DNA of 64,000 nucleotides from Insolitispirillum peregrinum (GTDB taxonomy: Bacteria; Pseudomonadota; Alphaproteobacteria; Rhodospirillales; Rhodospirillaceae), in NCBI RefSeq assembly GCF_042665255.1, contig NZ_JBHTCD010000003.1; one strand, 5' to 3'. The notes beneath the pieces are model-generated. The model was given only the letters and a program-made list of their open reading frames with translations. It made no database searches and was not told where the DNA came from. A program made the translations under genes and the position numbers. Positions 1-7,977 of the stretch are shown one piece after another (position 1 is the first letter of the stretch; every line of letters begins with the position of its first letter).

Positions 1-611
1 CCGGTATGGAGGGGACTCGACCGGTTCTGGTGGAAATTCAGGCGCTTGTGGCTACATCTGGTGCCGGAAGTCCCCGGCGGGCGGTGGTCGGCTGGGATTC
101 TGGACGACTGGCAATGGTTTTGGCCGTTCTGGAAGCACGTTGTGGTCTTGCGCTGGCGGGCAATGACGTATATTTGAACGTCGCAGGCGGTCTTCGGATT
201 GCCGAGCCTGCGGCGGACCTGGCGGTTGCTGCAGCGCTGATGTCGTCGGCCACCGGAACCCCGGTGCCAGCAGACGTTGCCGTTTTCGGCGAAATCGGGC
301 TGTCGGGCGAGGTGCGCCCGGTGTCACAGGCCGATGTGCGACTGAAAGAAGCAGCCAAGCTGGGGTTTGCCGAGGCTTTGGCTCCCCCCCGGCGCAAGCC
401 GCGTGGCGGAAAGGCCGGTGCCACGGGCAAAGGGGACCAGAGCAAGACGACAGAAGCCCTTCGCGTACGGGAAGTCGGGCACCTGCAGGATCTGGTTGCC
501 CTGTTCCCGGTTGATGCTCTGGCCCAGAAGGCCGGCGAAAAAGCAGACTCCGGGACCAAAGGCTCCAAAGACAGGGCCGAGGCCGCCGGACGTCAGCGGG
601 ATGACGGATAA
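1..611 (+). CDS. radA: DNA repair protein RadA, C-terminal part (cut by window edge)
   Basis: Only the last ~203 residues are present; the open frame runs in from the left edge (first full codon at base 3), so the start and the zinc-finger and RecA-like ATPase domains lie outside. The visible part is the Lon-protease-like C-terminal domain of RadA/Sms, opening with EGTRPVLVEIQALV and containing GLSGEVRPV, both typical of the family. RadA is a branch-migration helicase acting in recombinational repair. One oddity is a basic, low-complexity insert (around PRRKPRGGKAGATGKG) before the conserved REVGHLQDLVALF end, followed by a charged ~40-residue tail. The stop overlaps the cvpA start by 11 bp, so the two are probably co-translated. 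Identification is firm; full length is not visible. Confidence 0.93.
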   Translation, partial: GMEGTRPVLVEIQALVATSGAGSPRRAVVGWDSGRLAMVLAVLEARCGLALAGNDVYLNVAGGLRIAEPAADLAVAAALMSSATGTPVPADVAVFGEIGLSGEVRPVSQADVRLKEAAKLGFAEALAPPRRKPRGGKAGATGKGDQSKTTEALRVREVGHLQDLVALFPVDALAQKAGEKADSGTKGSKDRAEAAGRQRDDG

Positions 612-1515
612 CAAGATGGATTCCCTTTCGATCAACGTGTTCGATATGGTGGCGTTGGCCGTGCTGCTGTTGTCGGCAGTGCTGGCCTTTTTCCGTGGCT
701 TTGTCCACGAAGTCCTGTCGATCACGGCATGGGTCGGGGCCGCCCTGTCGGCCCTGTACGGTTTTCCCTATGCCCGCCCCAAAGCCCATGAACTGATCCC
801 GATCCCGATGGTCGCCGACGTGGCGGCGGCGGTGGCAGTCTTTCTGGTCGTCCTGTTGATCCTGTCGATGGTGACGCGGACCATTTCCAAACAGGTGCAG
901 GGCAGTGCGCTGAATTCGGTGGACCGGTCGCTGGGCTTTCTGTTTGGTCTGGTGCGCGGGGCGGTGGTGCTGTCGATTGCCTATGTGGTGCTGTCGTGGG
1001 TGATCCCTGACCCGGCTGCACGTCCGGACTGGATGCGCTATGCCAAAAGCGGCCCGCTGCTGGAAAGCGGGGCAAACCTGCTGCGCAGCATGGTTCCGCC
1101 GTCGTTGCTGAGCGAAGAAGAGCGGGCCCGGATGGCGACTGTCGAAGCGCAGGAGCGTGCCAGGCAGGCGGTCGAGCTGAAGCAGACCTATGACCGGCTG
1201 ACCCAGCCACGGGTGGAAAACCTGTCCCGGCCCGATGCGACCCAGACCGCCCCGGCCACTGTCGGGGGAAGTGCAACGATCACCTCGACTCCTCCGGCCA
1301 ACAGCGTGCCTGCCCTGACGGTGCAGGGGCAGGGAGCTGCGGCAGCGCCTGTTGCTCCGGCAACTCCCGCATCTCCGGCATCCCCGGCCACATCTTCTGC
1401 GGCGCGTCCGGTCCCGGCAACCACCAATGGTGCATCTTCTTCCCAGAAAAACGGCTCCAGCTATGACGCCAACGCACGGCAGAGTTTGGACAGCTTGATT
1501 CAGAACCAACAATAG
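601..1515 (+). CDS. cvpA: CvpA family membrane protein
   Basis: A 304-residue protein. The start at 601 overlaps the radA stop; a second ATG at 616 is possible. The first ~170 residues hold four hydrophobic segments in the CvpA pattern (N-terminal INVFDMVALAVLLLSAVLAF, then a FRGFVHEVLSITAWVGA segment). CvpA was named for colicin V production and is linked to purine biosynthesis through its position next to purF, as here; its biochemical role is not established. The C-terminal ~110 residues are an Ala/Pro/Thr-rich, low-complexity tail (repeats like PATPASPASPATSSAARPVP) that makes the protein much longer than the ~160-190 residues common in the family. The tail is probably disordered. Confidence 0.9.
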   Translation: MTDNKMDSLSINVFDMVALAVLLLSAVLAFFRGFVHEVLSITAWVGAALSALYGFPYARPKAHELIPIPMVADVAAAVAVFLVVLLILSMVTRTISKQVQGSALNSVDRSLGFLFGLVRGAVVLSIAYVVLSWVIPDPAARPDWMRYAKSGPLLESGANLLRSMVPPSLLSEEERARMATVEAQERARQAVELKQTYDRLTQPRVENLSRPDATQTAPATVGGSATITSTPPANSVPALTVQGQGAAAAPVAPATPASPASPATSSAARPVPATTNGASSSQKNGSSYDANARQSLDSLIQNQQ

Positions 1516-1603
1516 CGTTAGAGCATCGTGCGCGCAAACCGCGCCCTGACCCGTTCCAGTCGATCCAGTCCGATCTGCACAGCAGCCAACCCGAGGCCCC
1601 GTA

Positions 1604-3088
1604 ATGGTTAACTTCCCTACTCATCCCTTTGGCCTGCCCGAACAGGGTGATGATGATAAACCGCGCGAAGAGTGCGGGGTCTTTGGCATCTTCAACGACG
1701 CCGACGCGGCAGCCCACACCGCGCTGGGTCTGCATGCCCTGCAGCACCGTGGTCAGGAAGCGGCCGGGATCGTCGCCAGCGACGGCAGCCAGTTCCATTC
1801 CCACCGTGGTCTGGGGCACGTCCACCGCGTGTTCAAGCGCGAAAAGGATACCGCCCGTCTGGAAGGCCGTCAGGCCATCGGGCATGTGCGCTATTCCACC
1901 TCTGGCGACATGGTGCTGCGCAACGTCCAGCCGCTGTATGCCGATCTGGCGTTTGGCGGGATGGCGCTGGCCCACAACGGCAACCTGACCAACGCGCTGA
2001 CCCTGCGTCACAAGCTGGTGGAAAAGGGCTGCATCTTCCAGTCGACCAGCGATACCGAAGTGATCATCCAGCTGGTGGCGCGCTCGGAAAAGGCCTCGAT
2101 GGAAGAGCGCCTGATTGATGCGCTGTCGCAGGTCAAGGGCGCCTTCTCGCTGGTCTGCATGACCGGCGATGCGGTGATCGGTGTGCGTGATCCGATGGGC
2201 TATCGTCCGCTGGTGCTGGGCCGCCATGGCGATGCGACCATTCTGGCGTCGGAAACCTGTGCGCTGGACATCATCTCGGCGGAATATGTGCGTGACGTTG
2301 AACCGGGCGAAATGGTGGTGATCGACCGTCGTGGCGTGCGGTCGCTGCGTCCGTTTGCTCCGCAAAAGCGCCGTTTCTGCGTCTTTGAATACATCTATTT
2401 CGCCCGCCCGGACTCGTTCTGTGAAGGCAATTCGGTGTACGAAGTGCGCAAGCAGATCGGTGCCGAACTGGCGCGTGAAGCGTCGGTCCCGGCGGACGTG
2501 GTGGTGCCGGTGCCGGACTCCGGCATTCCCGCCGCTCTGGGCTACGCTCAGGCGTCGCAAATTCCGTTCGAGCTGGGGATCATCCGTAACCACTATGTGG
2601 GCCGGACCTTCATTCAGCCGACGCAAAAGACCCGTGACATCGGCGTGCGCCGCAAGCACAACGCCAACAAGATGTATCTGGAAGGCAAGCGGGTGGTGCT
2701 GGTCGATGACAGCATCGTGCGCGGCACCACCTCGATCAAGATCGTCGACATGGTGCGTCAGGCCGGGGCTGCCGAAGTCCATCTGCGCATTTCCTCGCCG
2801 CCGACCGCCTGGCCGTGCTACTTCGGGATTGACACGCCCGAGCGAGATAAACTGCTCGCTGCCCGCTATGACGTCGATGGCATGGCCAAGGTGCTGGGCG
2901 TTGACAGCCTGGCCTTCATCTCGGTCGATGGCCTGTATCGTGCGGCGGGTCGTGCTGGCCGTGACAACGATGATCCGGGCTTCTGCGATGCCTGCTTCAC
3001 CGGTGATTACGTCGATGAACTGGCCGATGCCACCAACCCGCATCAGACCCGCGTCGTCTCGCGTCTGAACGAACGCTCCAAGGTCTGA
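1604..3088 (+). CDS. purF: Amidophosphoribosyltransferase
   Basis: 494 residues. It catalyses the first committed step of purine synthesis, PRPP plus glutamine to phosphoribosylamine. The N-terminal class II glutamine amidotransferase domain has its nucleophile at Cys24 in EECGVFG; the 23 residues before it look like the propeptide removed in this family. HALQHRGQEAAG and the AHNGN loop are also present. The C-terminal phosphoribosyltransferase domain carries the PRPP-binding motif VVLVDDSIVRGTTS at about residues 364-377. A CDACFTGDY segment with Cys near the C-terminus matches the 4Fe-4S-type PurF group. It lies 88 bp after cvpA and 15 bp before the SDR gene, so it probably belongs to one operon. 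Confidence 0.97.
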   Translation: MVNFPTHPFGLPEQGDDDKPREECGVFGIFNDADAAAHTALGLHALQHRGQEAAGIVASDGSQFHSHRGLGHVHRVFKREKDTARLEGRQAIGHVRYSTSGDMVLRNVQPLYADLAFGGMALAHNGNLTNALTLRHKLVEKGCIFQSTSDTEVIIQLVARSEKASMEERLIDALSQVKGAFSLVCMTGDAVIGVRDPMGYRPLVLGRHGDATILASETCALDIISAEYVRDVEPGEMVVIDRRGVRSLRPFAPQKRRFCVFEYIYFARPDSFCEGNSVYEVRKQIGAELAREASVPADVVVPVPDSGIPAALGYAQASQIPFELGIIRNHYVGRTFIQPTQKTRDIGVRRKHNANKMYLEGKRVVLVDDSIVRGTTSIKIVDMVRQAGAAEVHLRISSPPTAWPCYFGIDTPERDKLLAARYDVDGMAKVLGVDSLAFISVDGLYRAAGRAGRDNDDPGFCDACFTGDYVDELADATNPHQTRVVSRLNERSKV

Positions 3089-3103
3089 TAACGAGGATTA
3101 AGC

Positions 3104-3823
3104 ATGACTGGTCGTCTGGAAGGGCGGATTGCCCTGATTACCGGGGCTTCGCGCGGCATTGGTCGCGCGCTGGCCAAGCGGTTCTGTCAGGAAGGCGCGA
3201 CGGTGATCGCGCTGGCCCGCACGCAGGGTGCGCTGGAGGAACTGGACGATGAGGTCCGCGCCGATGGGCGCGGGACTCTGGTGCTGGTCCCCGAAGACCT
3301 GCGCAAGGAAGAGAAAATCGACCAGATTGCAGCGGCCCTGTACCAGCGTTTTGGCAAGATCGACATTCTGGTCGGCAATGCCGGAACGCTGGGGACCATG
3401 GGGCCGATGGGCCACATCAAGCCAAAGCACTGGCAGGATGTTCTGGACACCAACCTGACCGCCAACTGGCAGTTGATCCGCTACATGGGGCCGCTGCTGG
3501 AACAGTCCGACGCCGGGCGGGCGGTGTTTGTCACCTCGTCGGTTGGCCATGAGCCGCGCGCCTATTGGGGGGCTTATGCCGTTTCCAAGGCCGGGCTGGA
3601 AATGATGGTGCAGACCTGGGCGCTGGAACTGGGGAAGACCAACATCCGCGCCAACCTGTACGATCCGGGCCGGACCCGTACCCGCATGCGGGCCAGCGCC
3701 TTCCCCGGTGAAGACCCTGAGACGCTGCCGCTGCCGGAAAGCCACTGCGAGGCCATTCTGGATCTGGTGTCAGTCGATTGCCCGCATCAGGGTCAGGTGA
3801 TCGCCGCCGTCCGCCCGGAATAA
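3104..3823 (+). CDS. SDR family NAD(P)-dependent oxidoreductase
   Basis: 239 residues with the short-chain dehydrogenase signature: the cofactor glycine motif ITGASRGIGRAL (about residues 12-23), a NAG motif (VGNAGTLG), a catalytic Ser region (VTSSVGHEP), and the Tyr-Lys pair in YAVSKAG (Tyr158, Lys162). It resembles the YciK-like SDRs often found in proteobacteria; the substrate cannot be told from sequence. An upstream GAGG (3091-3094, acgaggattaagcATG) is a plausible ribosome site. It follows purF by 15 bp and is probably co-transcribed with it. A repeat copy and a terminator follow the stop. Confidence 0.92.
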   Translation: MTGRLEGRIALITGASRGIGRALAKRFCQEGATVIALARTQGALEELDDEVRADGRGTLVLVPEDLRKEEKIDQIAAALYQRFGKIDILVGNAGTLGTMGPMGHIKPKHWQDVLDTNLTANWQLIRYMGPLLEQSDAGRAVFVTSSVGHEPRAYWGAYAVSKAGLEMMVQTWALELGKTNIRANLYDPGRTRTRMRASAFPGEDPETLPLPESHCEAILDLVSVDCPHQGQVIAAVRPE

Positions 3824-3825
3824 CC

Positions 3826-3929
3826 AGAGCATTGTGCGAAAAGTGGGTACCGGTTTTCGCAAAAAACAATGCGACAGAATAAAAGGTTAGAGCAGCGTGC
3901 CTGCGTCCGGTTTAACGCACGCTGCTCTA
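3826..3929 (+). repeat. Mosaic repeat copy R1 (alpha-beta, no gamma)
   Basis: An intergenic palindromic element bounded by AGAGC and GCTCT. The first part (alpha) is a near-palindrome opening GCATTGTGCGAAAAGTGGG and closing with ACAATGC. The second part (beta) is a hairpin with arms AGAGCAGCGTG and CACGCTGCTCT. It starts 3 bp after the SDR stop. This is the simplest complete copy in the window and serves as reference for the others. The organisation resembles RIME/Bru-RS repeats of rhizobia; that link is from memory and not aligned. Confidence 0.85.
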
Positions 3930-3933
3930 GAGT

Positions 3934-3973
3934 AAAAAAGACCCCGTTCAGTGCAGGCTGGACGGGGTTTTTT
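3934..3973 (+). terminator. Rho-independent terminator after the SDR gene
   Basis: Stem ACCCCGT (3941-3947) with ACGGGGT (3962-3968), followed by a T run on the plus strand and preceded by an A run, so it may work in both directions between the convergent SDR and AraC genes. Confidence 0.75.
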
Positions 3974-3982
3974 CTTTGTCCT

Positions 3983-4036
3983 GATCAGTACCGCAAGGGG
4001 GGCAGGCTCTCATCCCGCCCCCTTGCGGTACTGATC
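3983..4036. repeat. Perfect 19-bp inverted repeat across the AraC gene stop
   Basis: Left arm 3983-4001 (GATCAGTACCGCAAGGGGG) is the exact reverse complement of 4018-4036, with a 16-bp loop. The right arm encodes the last residues of the AraC-type protein (DQYRKG) and the loop holds its stop codon, so the gene's 3' end is copied in inverted form just after it. No T run follows on the minus strand. Confidence 0.85.
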
Positions 4037-4825
4037 GGGGGTGATGCCCATCTGGCGGCGGAACATGGCGATAAAGGCCGAAGCACTGCGATAGTTCAGG
4101 TCGCGAGCGATCTTTTCCACCGTCTCCCCCTGTTCCAGTGCCCGCATGGCGGCGATCACCCGCCGCCGCTGCCGCCAGTCGGCAAACGACATCCCCAAAT
4201 CCCGCAGGCAATAGCGCATCAGGGTCCGTTCCGAGGTGCCGAGCTGGTGCGCCCATTCCGCCAGCGAGCGGGTATCGCCGGGGTGGTCATCGAGAGTCTG
4301 TAGAATATGCCCCAGAAGCGTGTCTTCCGAGGTCGGCAGAAAGCTGCCTGCGCACTCTGCCTGTCGGATTTGATCGACCACCACCTGTAACAGTCGCTGG
4401 TCTTCAGCGGTAAACGGCAGGGTTGGCGGCGACTGGTGCAGGTGTTCCAGCAAGGCGCGCAGCAAGGGGGAAACTGCCAGCGCGCAGACAGCCGGTGGCA
4501 GATCATCACAGCGCTCGGCGACGACATACAGCGAACAATGGCAGGCCTGATGGCGGTTCAGACCCTGATGAGCCAGACCGGGCGGCAGCCAGATGGCGTA
4601 TTGCTGGGGGGCCAGATAGTGGCGATTGCCCACCTTGACCTCCATCACCCCGCTAAAGGAATAGACAAACTCCCCCCACGGATGGGCGTGGTGGGGATAG
4701 GTGGCCCCGGCGGGCATGTGGGCGCTGCGGAAATAGATCGGGCTGGGGAGCTGGTGGTCAAACGGCGGATGGTGCGAATGGGCGGGCATGGCGGCCTCTG
4801 ACAGTTTGACGCTATCGCCTGTCAT
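4010..4825 (-). CDS. AraC family transcriptional regulator
   Basis: 271 residues from the first ATG; a second Met at residue 13 is an alternative start. The N-terminal half is a cupin-like sensing domain (HMPAGATYPHHAHPWGEF, then LAPQQYAIWLPPGLAHQ). The C-terminal ~100 residues carry two helix-turn-helix motifs (SLAEWAHQLGTSERTLMRYC and VEKIARDLNYRSASAFIAMFRRQMGITP), standard for AraC/XylS proteins. It is divergent from the EamA exporter gene 75 bp away and probably controls it, a common pairing for AraC cupin regulators. The ligand is unknown. Its 3' end forms part of a perfect inverted repeat. Confidence 0.93.
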   Translation of the reverse strand: MTGDSVKLSEAAMPAHSHHPPFDHQLPSPIYFRSAHMPAGATYPHHAHPWGEFVYSFSGVMEVKVGNRHYLAPQQYAIWLPPGLAHQGLNRHQACHCSLYVVAERCDDLPPAVCALAVSPLLRALLEHLHQSPPTLPFTAEDQRLLQVVVDQIRQAECAGSFLPTSEDTLLGHILQTLDDHPGDTRSLAEWAHQLGTSERTLMRYCLRDLGMSFADWRQRRRVIAAMRALEQGETVEKIARDLNYRSASAFIAMFRRQMGITPDQYRKGAG

Positions 4826-4899
4826 ATATTCGCTATATGCCGGATATCAGACAAGGAGTAAGAGTCTGGCCTGTGATCTTTCTGCCGGTGGAGCGTTCC

Positions 4900-5826
4900 A
4901 TGGATACCCGCAAACCCCTTGATGGTCTGGCCATTGGTCTGATGCTGCTGTTGGCGGTGACCTGGGGCATGCAGCAGATCACCCTGAAAATGGCCGCCGC
5001 TGACATTTCGCCGATGATGATGATCGGCCTGCGCTCGGGGATTGCCGCCTTGCTGGTGGCGGGATTGCTCAAACTGCGCGGGGAACGGTTGCTGGCGCCG
5101 CAGATGCCATGGGGTGGGGCGCTGGCGATTGGCCTGTTGTTCGGGGTGGAGTTTGTCCTGCTGGGCGAAGCACTGCGCTTTACCTCGGCCGGGCATGTGG
5201 TGGTGTTCCTGTACACCGGGCCGATTTTTGCCGCCTTGGGGTTGCACTGGAAACTGCCTGCCGAACGGTTGATGCCGTTGCAGTGGGGTGGGGTGTTGCT
5301 GGCATTCGGGGGGATCATCTGTGCGTTTCTGCTCCGCCCGTCGACCGGGAGCAGTGCCGATAGTGCCGCGATGATGTGGGGGGATTTCCTGTCGGTGCTG
5401 GCTGGCCTGTCGTGGGGGATGACCACCGCCGTTATCCGCACCACCCGGCTGTCATCGCTGCCCGCAGCCCAGACGCTGCTCTACCAGTTGGTGGTGGCCT
5501 GCGTGCTGCTGGTGCCGACGGCGCTGCTGCTGGGGCAGGGGGCCATCCACTGGACTCCTGTCAGCATGGGAACCCTGTTCTTTCAGGCGGTGATCGTGTC
5601 GTTCGTCAGCTTTCTGATGTGGTTCTGGATGCTGCGGCACTATCTGGCCTCGCGGCTGGGGGTGTTCTCGTTCCTGACGCCGCTGTGCGGGGTTCTGGCC
5701 GGGGGCTGGTTTCTGGGCGAGAGCATTGAACCGTCCTTCCTTGCCGGGGCCGGGTTGGTGCTGGCTGGAATTCTGGTGGTCAGCGGAGCATCCCGCCTGA
5801 AAGCGGCCAGGGCCCGGTTGGCTTGA
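4900..5826 (+). CDS. EamA/DMT family transporter
   Basis: 308 residues from the ATG at 4900, which has a GGTGGAG ribosome site; an upstream in-frame ATG at 4837 would add 21 unconserved residues. Ten hydrophobic segments in two five-helix halves are visible, as in drug/metabolite exporters (RhtA/YdcZ-like inner-membrane permeases). Typical EamA features include the early VTWGMQQI segment and the late SFLTPLCGVLAGGWFLGE motif. The substrate is unknown; metabolite or drug export is usual. The gene is divergent from the AraC regulator, which suggests inducible expression. Confidence 0.9.
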   Translation: MDTRKPLDGLAIGLMLLLAVTWGMQQITLKMAAADISPMMMIGLRSGIAALLVAGLLKLRGERLLAPQMPWGGALAIGLLFGVEFVLLGEALRFTSAGHVVVFLYTGPIFAALGLHWKLPAERLMPLQWGGVLLAFGGIICAFLLRPSTGSSADSAAMMWGDFLSVLAGLSWGMTTAVIRTTRLSSLPAAQTLLYQLVVACVLLVPTALLLGQGAIHWTPVSMGTLFFQAVIVSFVSFLMWFWMLRHYLASRLGVFSFLTPLCGVLAGGWFLGESIEPSFLAGAGLVLAGILVVSGASRLKAARARLA

Positions 5827-6013
5827 CAAGAGCATAAGGCCATGGGGAATTTGGGGTTTCAGGAAAGGCTGATATGGTGCCTTTCTCCTGTTGCCTGCGG
5901 TGGGAAAAGAGTATCTTTAGGGCTGAAGTCGCCTTTCCATTTCTTTTCCGCCCACTGTGCCTCTGGGGCTTGTATGCCCAACGCGCAGAGTTTTGACAAA
6001 CAGGACATCCCCC

Positions 6014-6538
6014 GTGTCTTTGCCTGACAGACCAGACTGCCCCGACGCCATCACCATCACAGACCAGATTGGCCTGGCTCTGACCCGGATTGCCCGTGGC
6101 TGGCGGACCAAAATGGACACCCGTTTGTCGGCGATGGGGCTGACGCAGGCCAAGTGGGTGACGCTGTACCATCTGGCGGCGGTCGAGCGGCCCTTGATGC
6201 AATGTGAACTGGCCAGTGAAATCGGTATCGAAGGCCCGACGCTGGTGCGCCTGCTGGACGGGCTGGAAAAGCTGGACCTGATTGCCCGCCTGCCGTCGCC
6301 GCATGATCGTCGGGGCAAGATGATTCACCTGACCCAGACGGCCCTGCCGCTGCTGGAAGAAATCAACCGCATTTCCGCCGACATCAAGGGCGGCATTTTC
6401 CGCGACATCCCCGAGGCCGAGCTGGCGCAATGCCACGCGGTGCTGCTGAAGCTGCAAAGCAACCTCGGTTGCCCCGGCCCGGATTGCGAGGAACCGTCAC
6501 AGGGCGATTGCATTGAACGCTCGCCCTGTGAGGAATAG
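6014..6538 (+). CDS. MarR/SlyA family transcriptional regulator
   Basis: 174 residues from a GTG at 6014 placed ~8 bp after an AGGAC ribosome site (6003-6007); an upstream ATG at 5957 would add 19 unconserved residues. The winged-helix domain is clear: GLTQAKWVTLYHLA, recognition-helix region LASEIGIEGPTLVRLLDGLE, and wing DRRGKMIHLTQTA. SlyA/MarR proteins are dimeric repressors or anti-silencers that respond to small phenolic ligands. The end is Cys-rich (NLGCPGPDCEE, then CIERSPCEE). The stop TAG at 6536-6538 takes its last two bases from repeat copy R2, so the original C-terminus may have been longer. Confidence 0.9.
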   Translation: MSLPDRPDCPDAITITDQIGLALTRIARGWRTKMDTRLSAMGLTQAKWVTLYHLAAVERPLMQCELASEIGIEGPTLVRLLDGLEKLDLIARLPSPHDRRGKMIHLTQTALPLLEEINRISADIKGGIFRDIPEAELAQCHAVLLKLQSNLGCPGPDCEEPSQGDCIERSPCEE

Positions 6539-6940
6539 AGCATTGTGCGAAAAGTGGGAACCGGTTTTCGCAACAACAATGCGGCATGAAAAAACCTGCA
6601 TTGTGCGAAAAGTGGGAACCGGTTTTCGCAACAACAATGCGGCATGAAAAAACCTGCATTGTGCGAAAAGTGGGGACCGGTTTTCGCAAAAAATGCGATA
6701 GAACAAAAGGTTAGACCAGCATGTCTGCGTCTGGTCACAGTACACGACAGTAAGGAAACAAGGACGTGGAGCGCTGCTCCACACCTCGCTGGGGCCGGGA
6801 GGCCCCAGACCCCATTACTTTGATATTGAAAGAAAAAATGGGGGTCCGGGGGCATCATCCCCCGGGCAGGTGCGGACGGCAGTCCGCCATTCTCCACCAA
6901 CTGTCGTGTACTGTGGCGTCAGGTTTAACGCACGCTGGTC
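6537..6940 (+). repeat. Mosaic repeat copy R2: three tandem alpha units, beta split by gamma
   Basis: Starts inside the MarR stop codon. Three alpha palindromes lie in tandem with a 58-bp period (starts at 6540, 6598, 6656). They are followed by the first half of beta (6697-6735), a gamma element (6736-6915), and the second half of beta (to 6940). The beta target is repeated on either side of gamma (GCGTCTGGT at 6727 and GCGTCAGGT at 6916). It fills the gap between the MarR gene and sufA. Confidence 0.85.
6736..6915 (+). mobile_element. Gamma MITE-like element, copy in R2
   Basis: About 180 bp with perfect terminal inverted repeats: CACAGTACACGACAG at 6736-6750 and CTGTCGTGTACTGTG at 6901-6915. 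Flanked by a 9-bp direct repeat with one mismatch. Inside are the hairpins GGAGCGCTGCTCC and GGGGCC/GGCCCC and no coding potential, so any transposition must have used a transposase supplied elsewhere. Confidence 0.75.
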
Positions 6941-6948
6941 CAGGGGTC

Positions 6949-7323
6949 TCAGGGCTGGGCCACCGACTTGTCAACGCTGAAGCTCTCGCCGCAGCCACAG
7001 TGCGCGGTGGCGTTGGGGTTGTTGAACACAAACCCTGACTGCATCTTGTCGTCCTGATAGTCCATCTCCGCGCCGATGATGAACATCAGTGCCATCGGGT
7101 CGATGTACAGGCGGACGCCCTTGTCTTCCACCACGTCTTCAAACGGGCGTTCTTCGGTGACGTACTCGACCGTGTAGCTCATGCCAGAGCAACCACGGGT
7201 CTTGACCCCGACGCGCAGACCGAGAACCGGCTTGTCCGAACGGGCGATCAGGCTTTTGACCCGCTCGGCGGCTGCGTCGGTCAGGGTCAGGGGCTTGGGC
7301 GGAATGGCGGGGGTGGTGGCCAT
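6949..7323 (-). CDS. sufA: SufA/IscA-type iron-sulfur assembly scaffold
   Basis: 124 residues, the usual length for A-type carriers plus a short N-terminal extension. The three Fe-S ligand cysteines are present: one in KTRGCSGMSYTV and two in the C-terminal HCGCGESFSV motif. A-type proteins carry [2Fe-2S] or [4Fe-4S] clusters from the SufBCD scaffold to target enzymes. It is the last gene of the minus-strand suf cluster, with an AAGGA ribosome site before the ATG at 7323. A gamma repeat separates it from sufT, which is unusual inside an operon. Confidence 0.95.
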   Translation of the reverse strand: MATTPAIPPKPLTLTDAAAERVKSLIARSDKPVLGLRVGVKTRGCSGMSYTVEYVTEERPFEDVVEDKGVRLYIDPMALMFIIGAEMDYQDDKMQSGFVFNNPNATAHCGCGESFSVDKSVAQP

Positions 7324-7344
7324 GATGACCTATCCTTCAGGGTT

Positions 7345-7520
7345 ACACTACACGACAGCGAGATGACAGGGACGCGGAGCGCTGCTCCACACCTCGCCGG
7401 GGCCTTGAGTCCCCGGACCCCATTTATTGAAATTCAAAGAAAAAACGGGGGTTTGGGGGCATCGCACCCAAACAGGTATGGGCGGTAGCCCATTATTGCT
7501 TTCCTGCTGTCGTGTACTGT
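7345..7520 (+). mobile_element. Gamma MITE-like element between sufT and sufA
   Basis: A solitary 176-bp gamma copy without alpha or beta. The ends are ACACTACACGACAG (7345-7358) and CTGTCGTGTACTGT (7507-7520), one mismatch from perfect inversion. The 5-bp sequence GGGTT abuts both ends (7340-7344 and 7521-7525). It holds the same GGAGCGCTGCTCC hairpin as the other copies. It lies in the transcribed gap of the suf operon and could weaken or terminate sufA transcription. Confidence 0.78.
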
Positions 7521-7530
7521 GGGTTCACAA

Positions 7531-7935
7531 CTAGAACATGTCCAGCGCCACGCGGGCGACTTCGGTCATCCGTTCCGGGGTCCACGGCGGGTCCCAGGTC
7601 AGGGTGACGGTGACTTCGCCGGTGCCCTTGACCAGTGACAGGGTGTTGGCGACCTGCTGCGGCAGTTCGCCGGCGACCGGGCAGGCGGGGGCGGTCAGGG
7701 TCATCAGCGCGGCAACGGTGCCGTTTTCGCTGATTGTCAGGTCATAGATCAGACCCAGGTCATAGATGTTGACCGGAATTTCCGGGTCATAGACCGTCTG
7801 CAGAGCCTCGACCAGAGCCTCGTGGGTGGCGATTTCGGCCCCGGGCCACAGCGGCTCACCGGCCCGGCCAATGGCGTCTTCGGACGAGGGCGGCGGCGGA
7901 GCATCATAGACATACATCGGGGGGCGCATGGTCAT
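7531..7935 (-). CDS. sufT: SUF system assembly protein, DUF59/MIP18 type
   Basis: 134 residues with the MIP18/PaaD-like domain: EALQTVYDPEIPVNIYDLGLIYDL, and a conserved Cys in LTAPACPVAGELP. Proteins of this family assist maturation of Fe-S proteins and are commonly encoded at the end of suf operons, as here. The N-terminal ~35 residues are Pro-rich and not conserved. An AGGAA ribosome site precedes the ATG at 7935. It is 42 bp after sufS and surely co-transcribed. The SufT name is by context and domain; exact paralogue assignment is less certain. Confidence 0.9.
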   Translation of the reverse strand: MTMRPPMYVYDAPPPPSSEDAIGRAGEPLWPGAEIATHEALVEALQTVYDPEIPVNIYDLGLIYDLTISENGTVAALMTLTAPACPVAGELPQQVANTLSLVKGTGEVTVTLTWDPPWTPERMTEVARVALDMF

Positions 7936-7977
7936 GATACGAGAGTTCCTTTTTACGCAAACGTCATGCGGCAGCGA

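Noticed and set aside
52..1512. Long antisense open frame across radA and cvpA
   Set aside because: It mirrors the codon bias of the plus-strand genes, has Arg/His/Gln-rich low-complexity translation and no recognisable domain.
1280..3043. 587-codon antisense frame across purF
   Set aside because: purF on the other strand is certain; the antisense translation is a typical shadow with no family features.
6540..6696. Tandem 58-bp repeats as a possible CRISPR array
   Set aside because: The intervening sequences are identical rather than unique spacers, and no cas genes are present. The same applies to 42834-42981.
6384..6900. Several overlapping small open frames in the R2 repeat
   Set aside because: They translate the alpha palindromes (AKTGSHFSHNA-like peptides) and have no ribosome site or conservation; the repeat is simply stop-poor in several frames.
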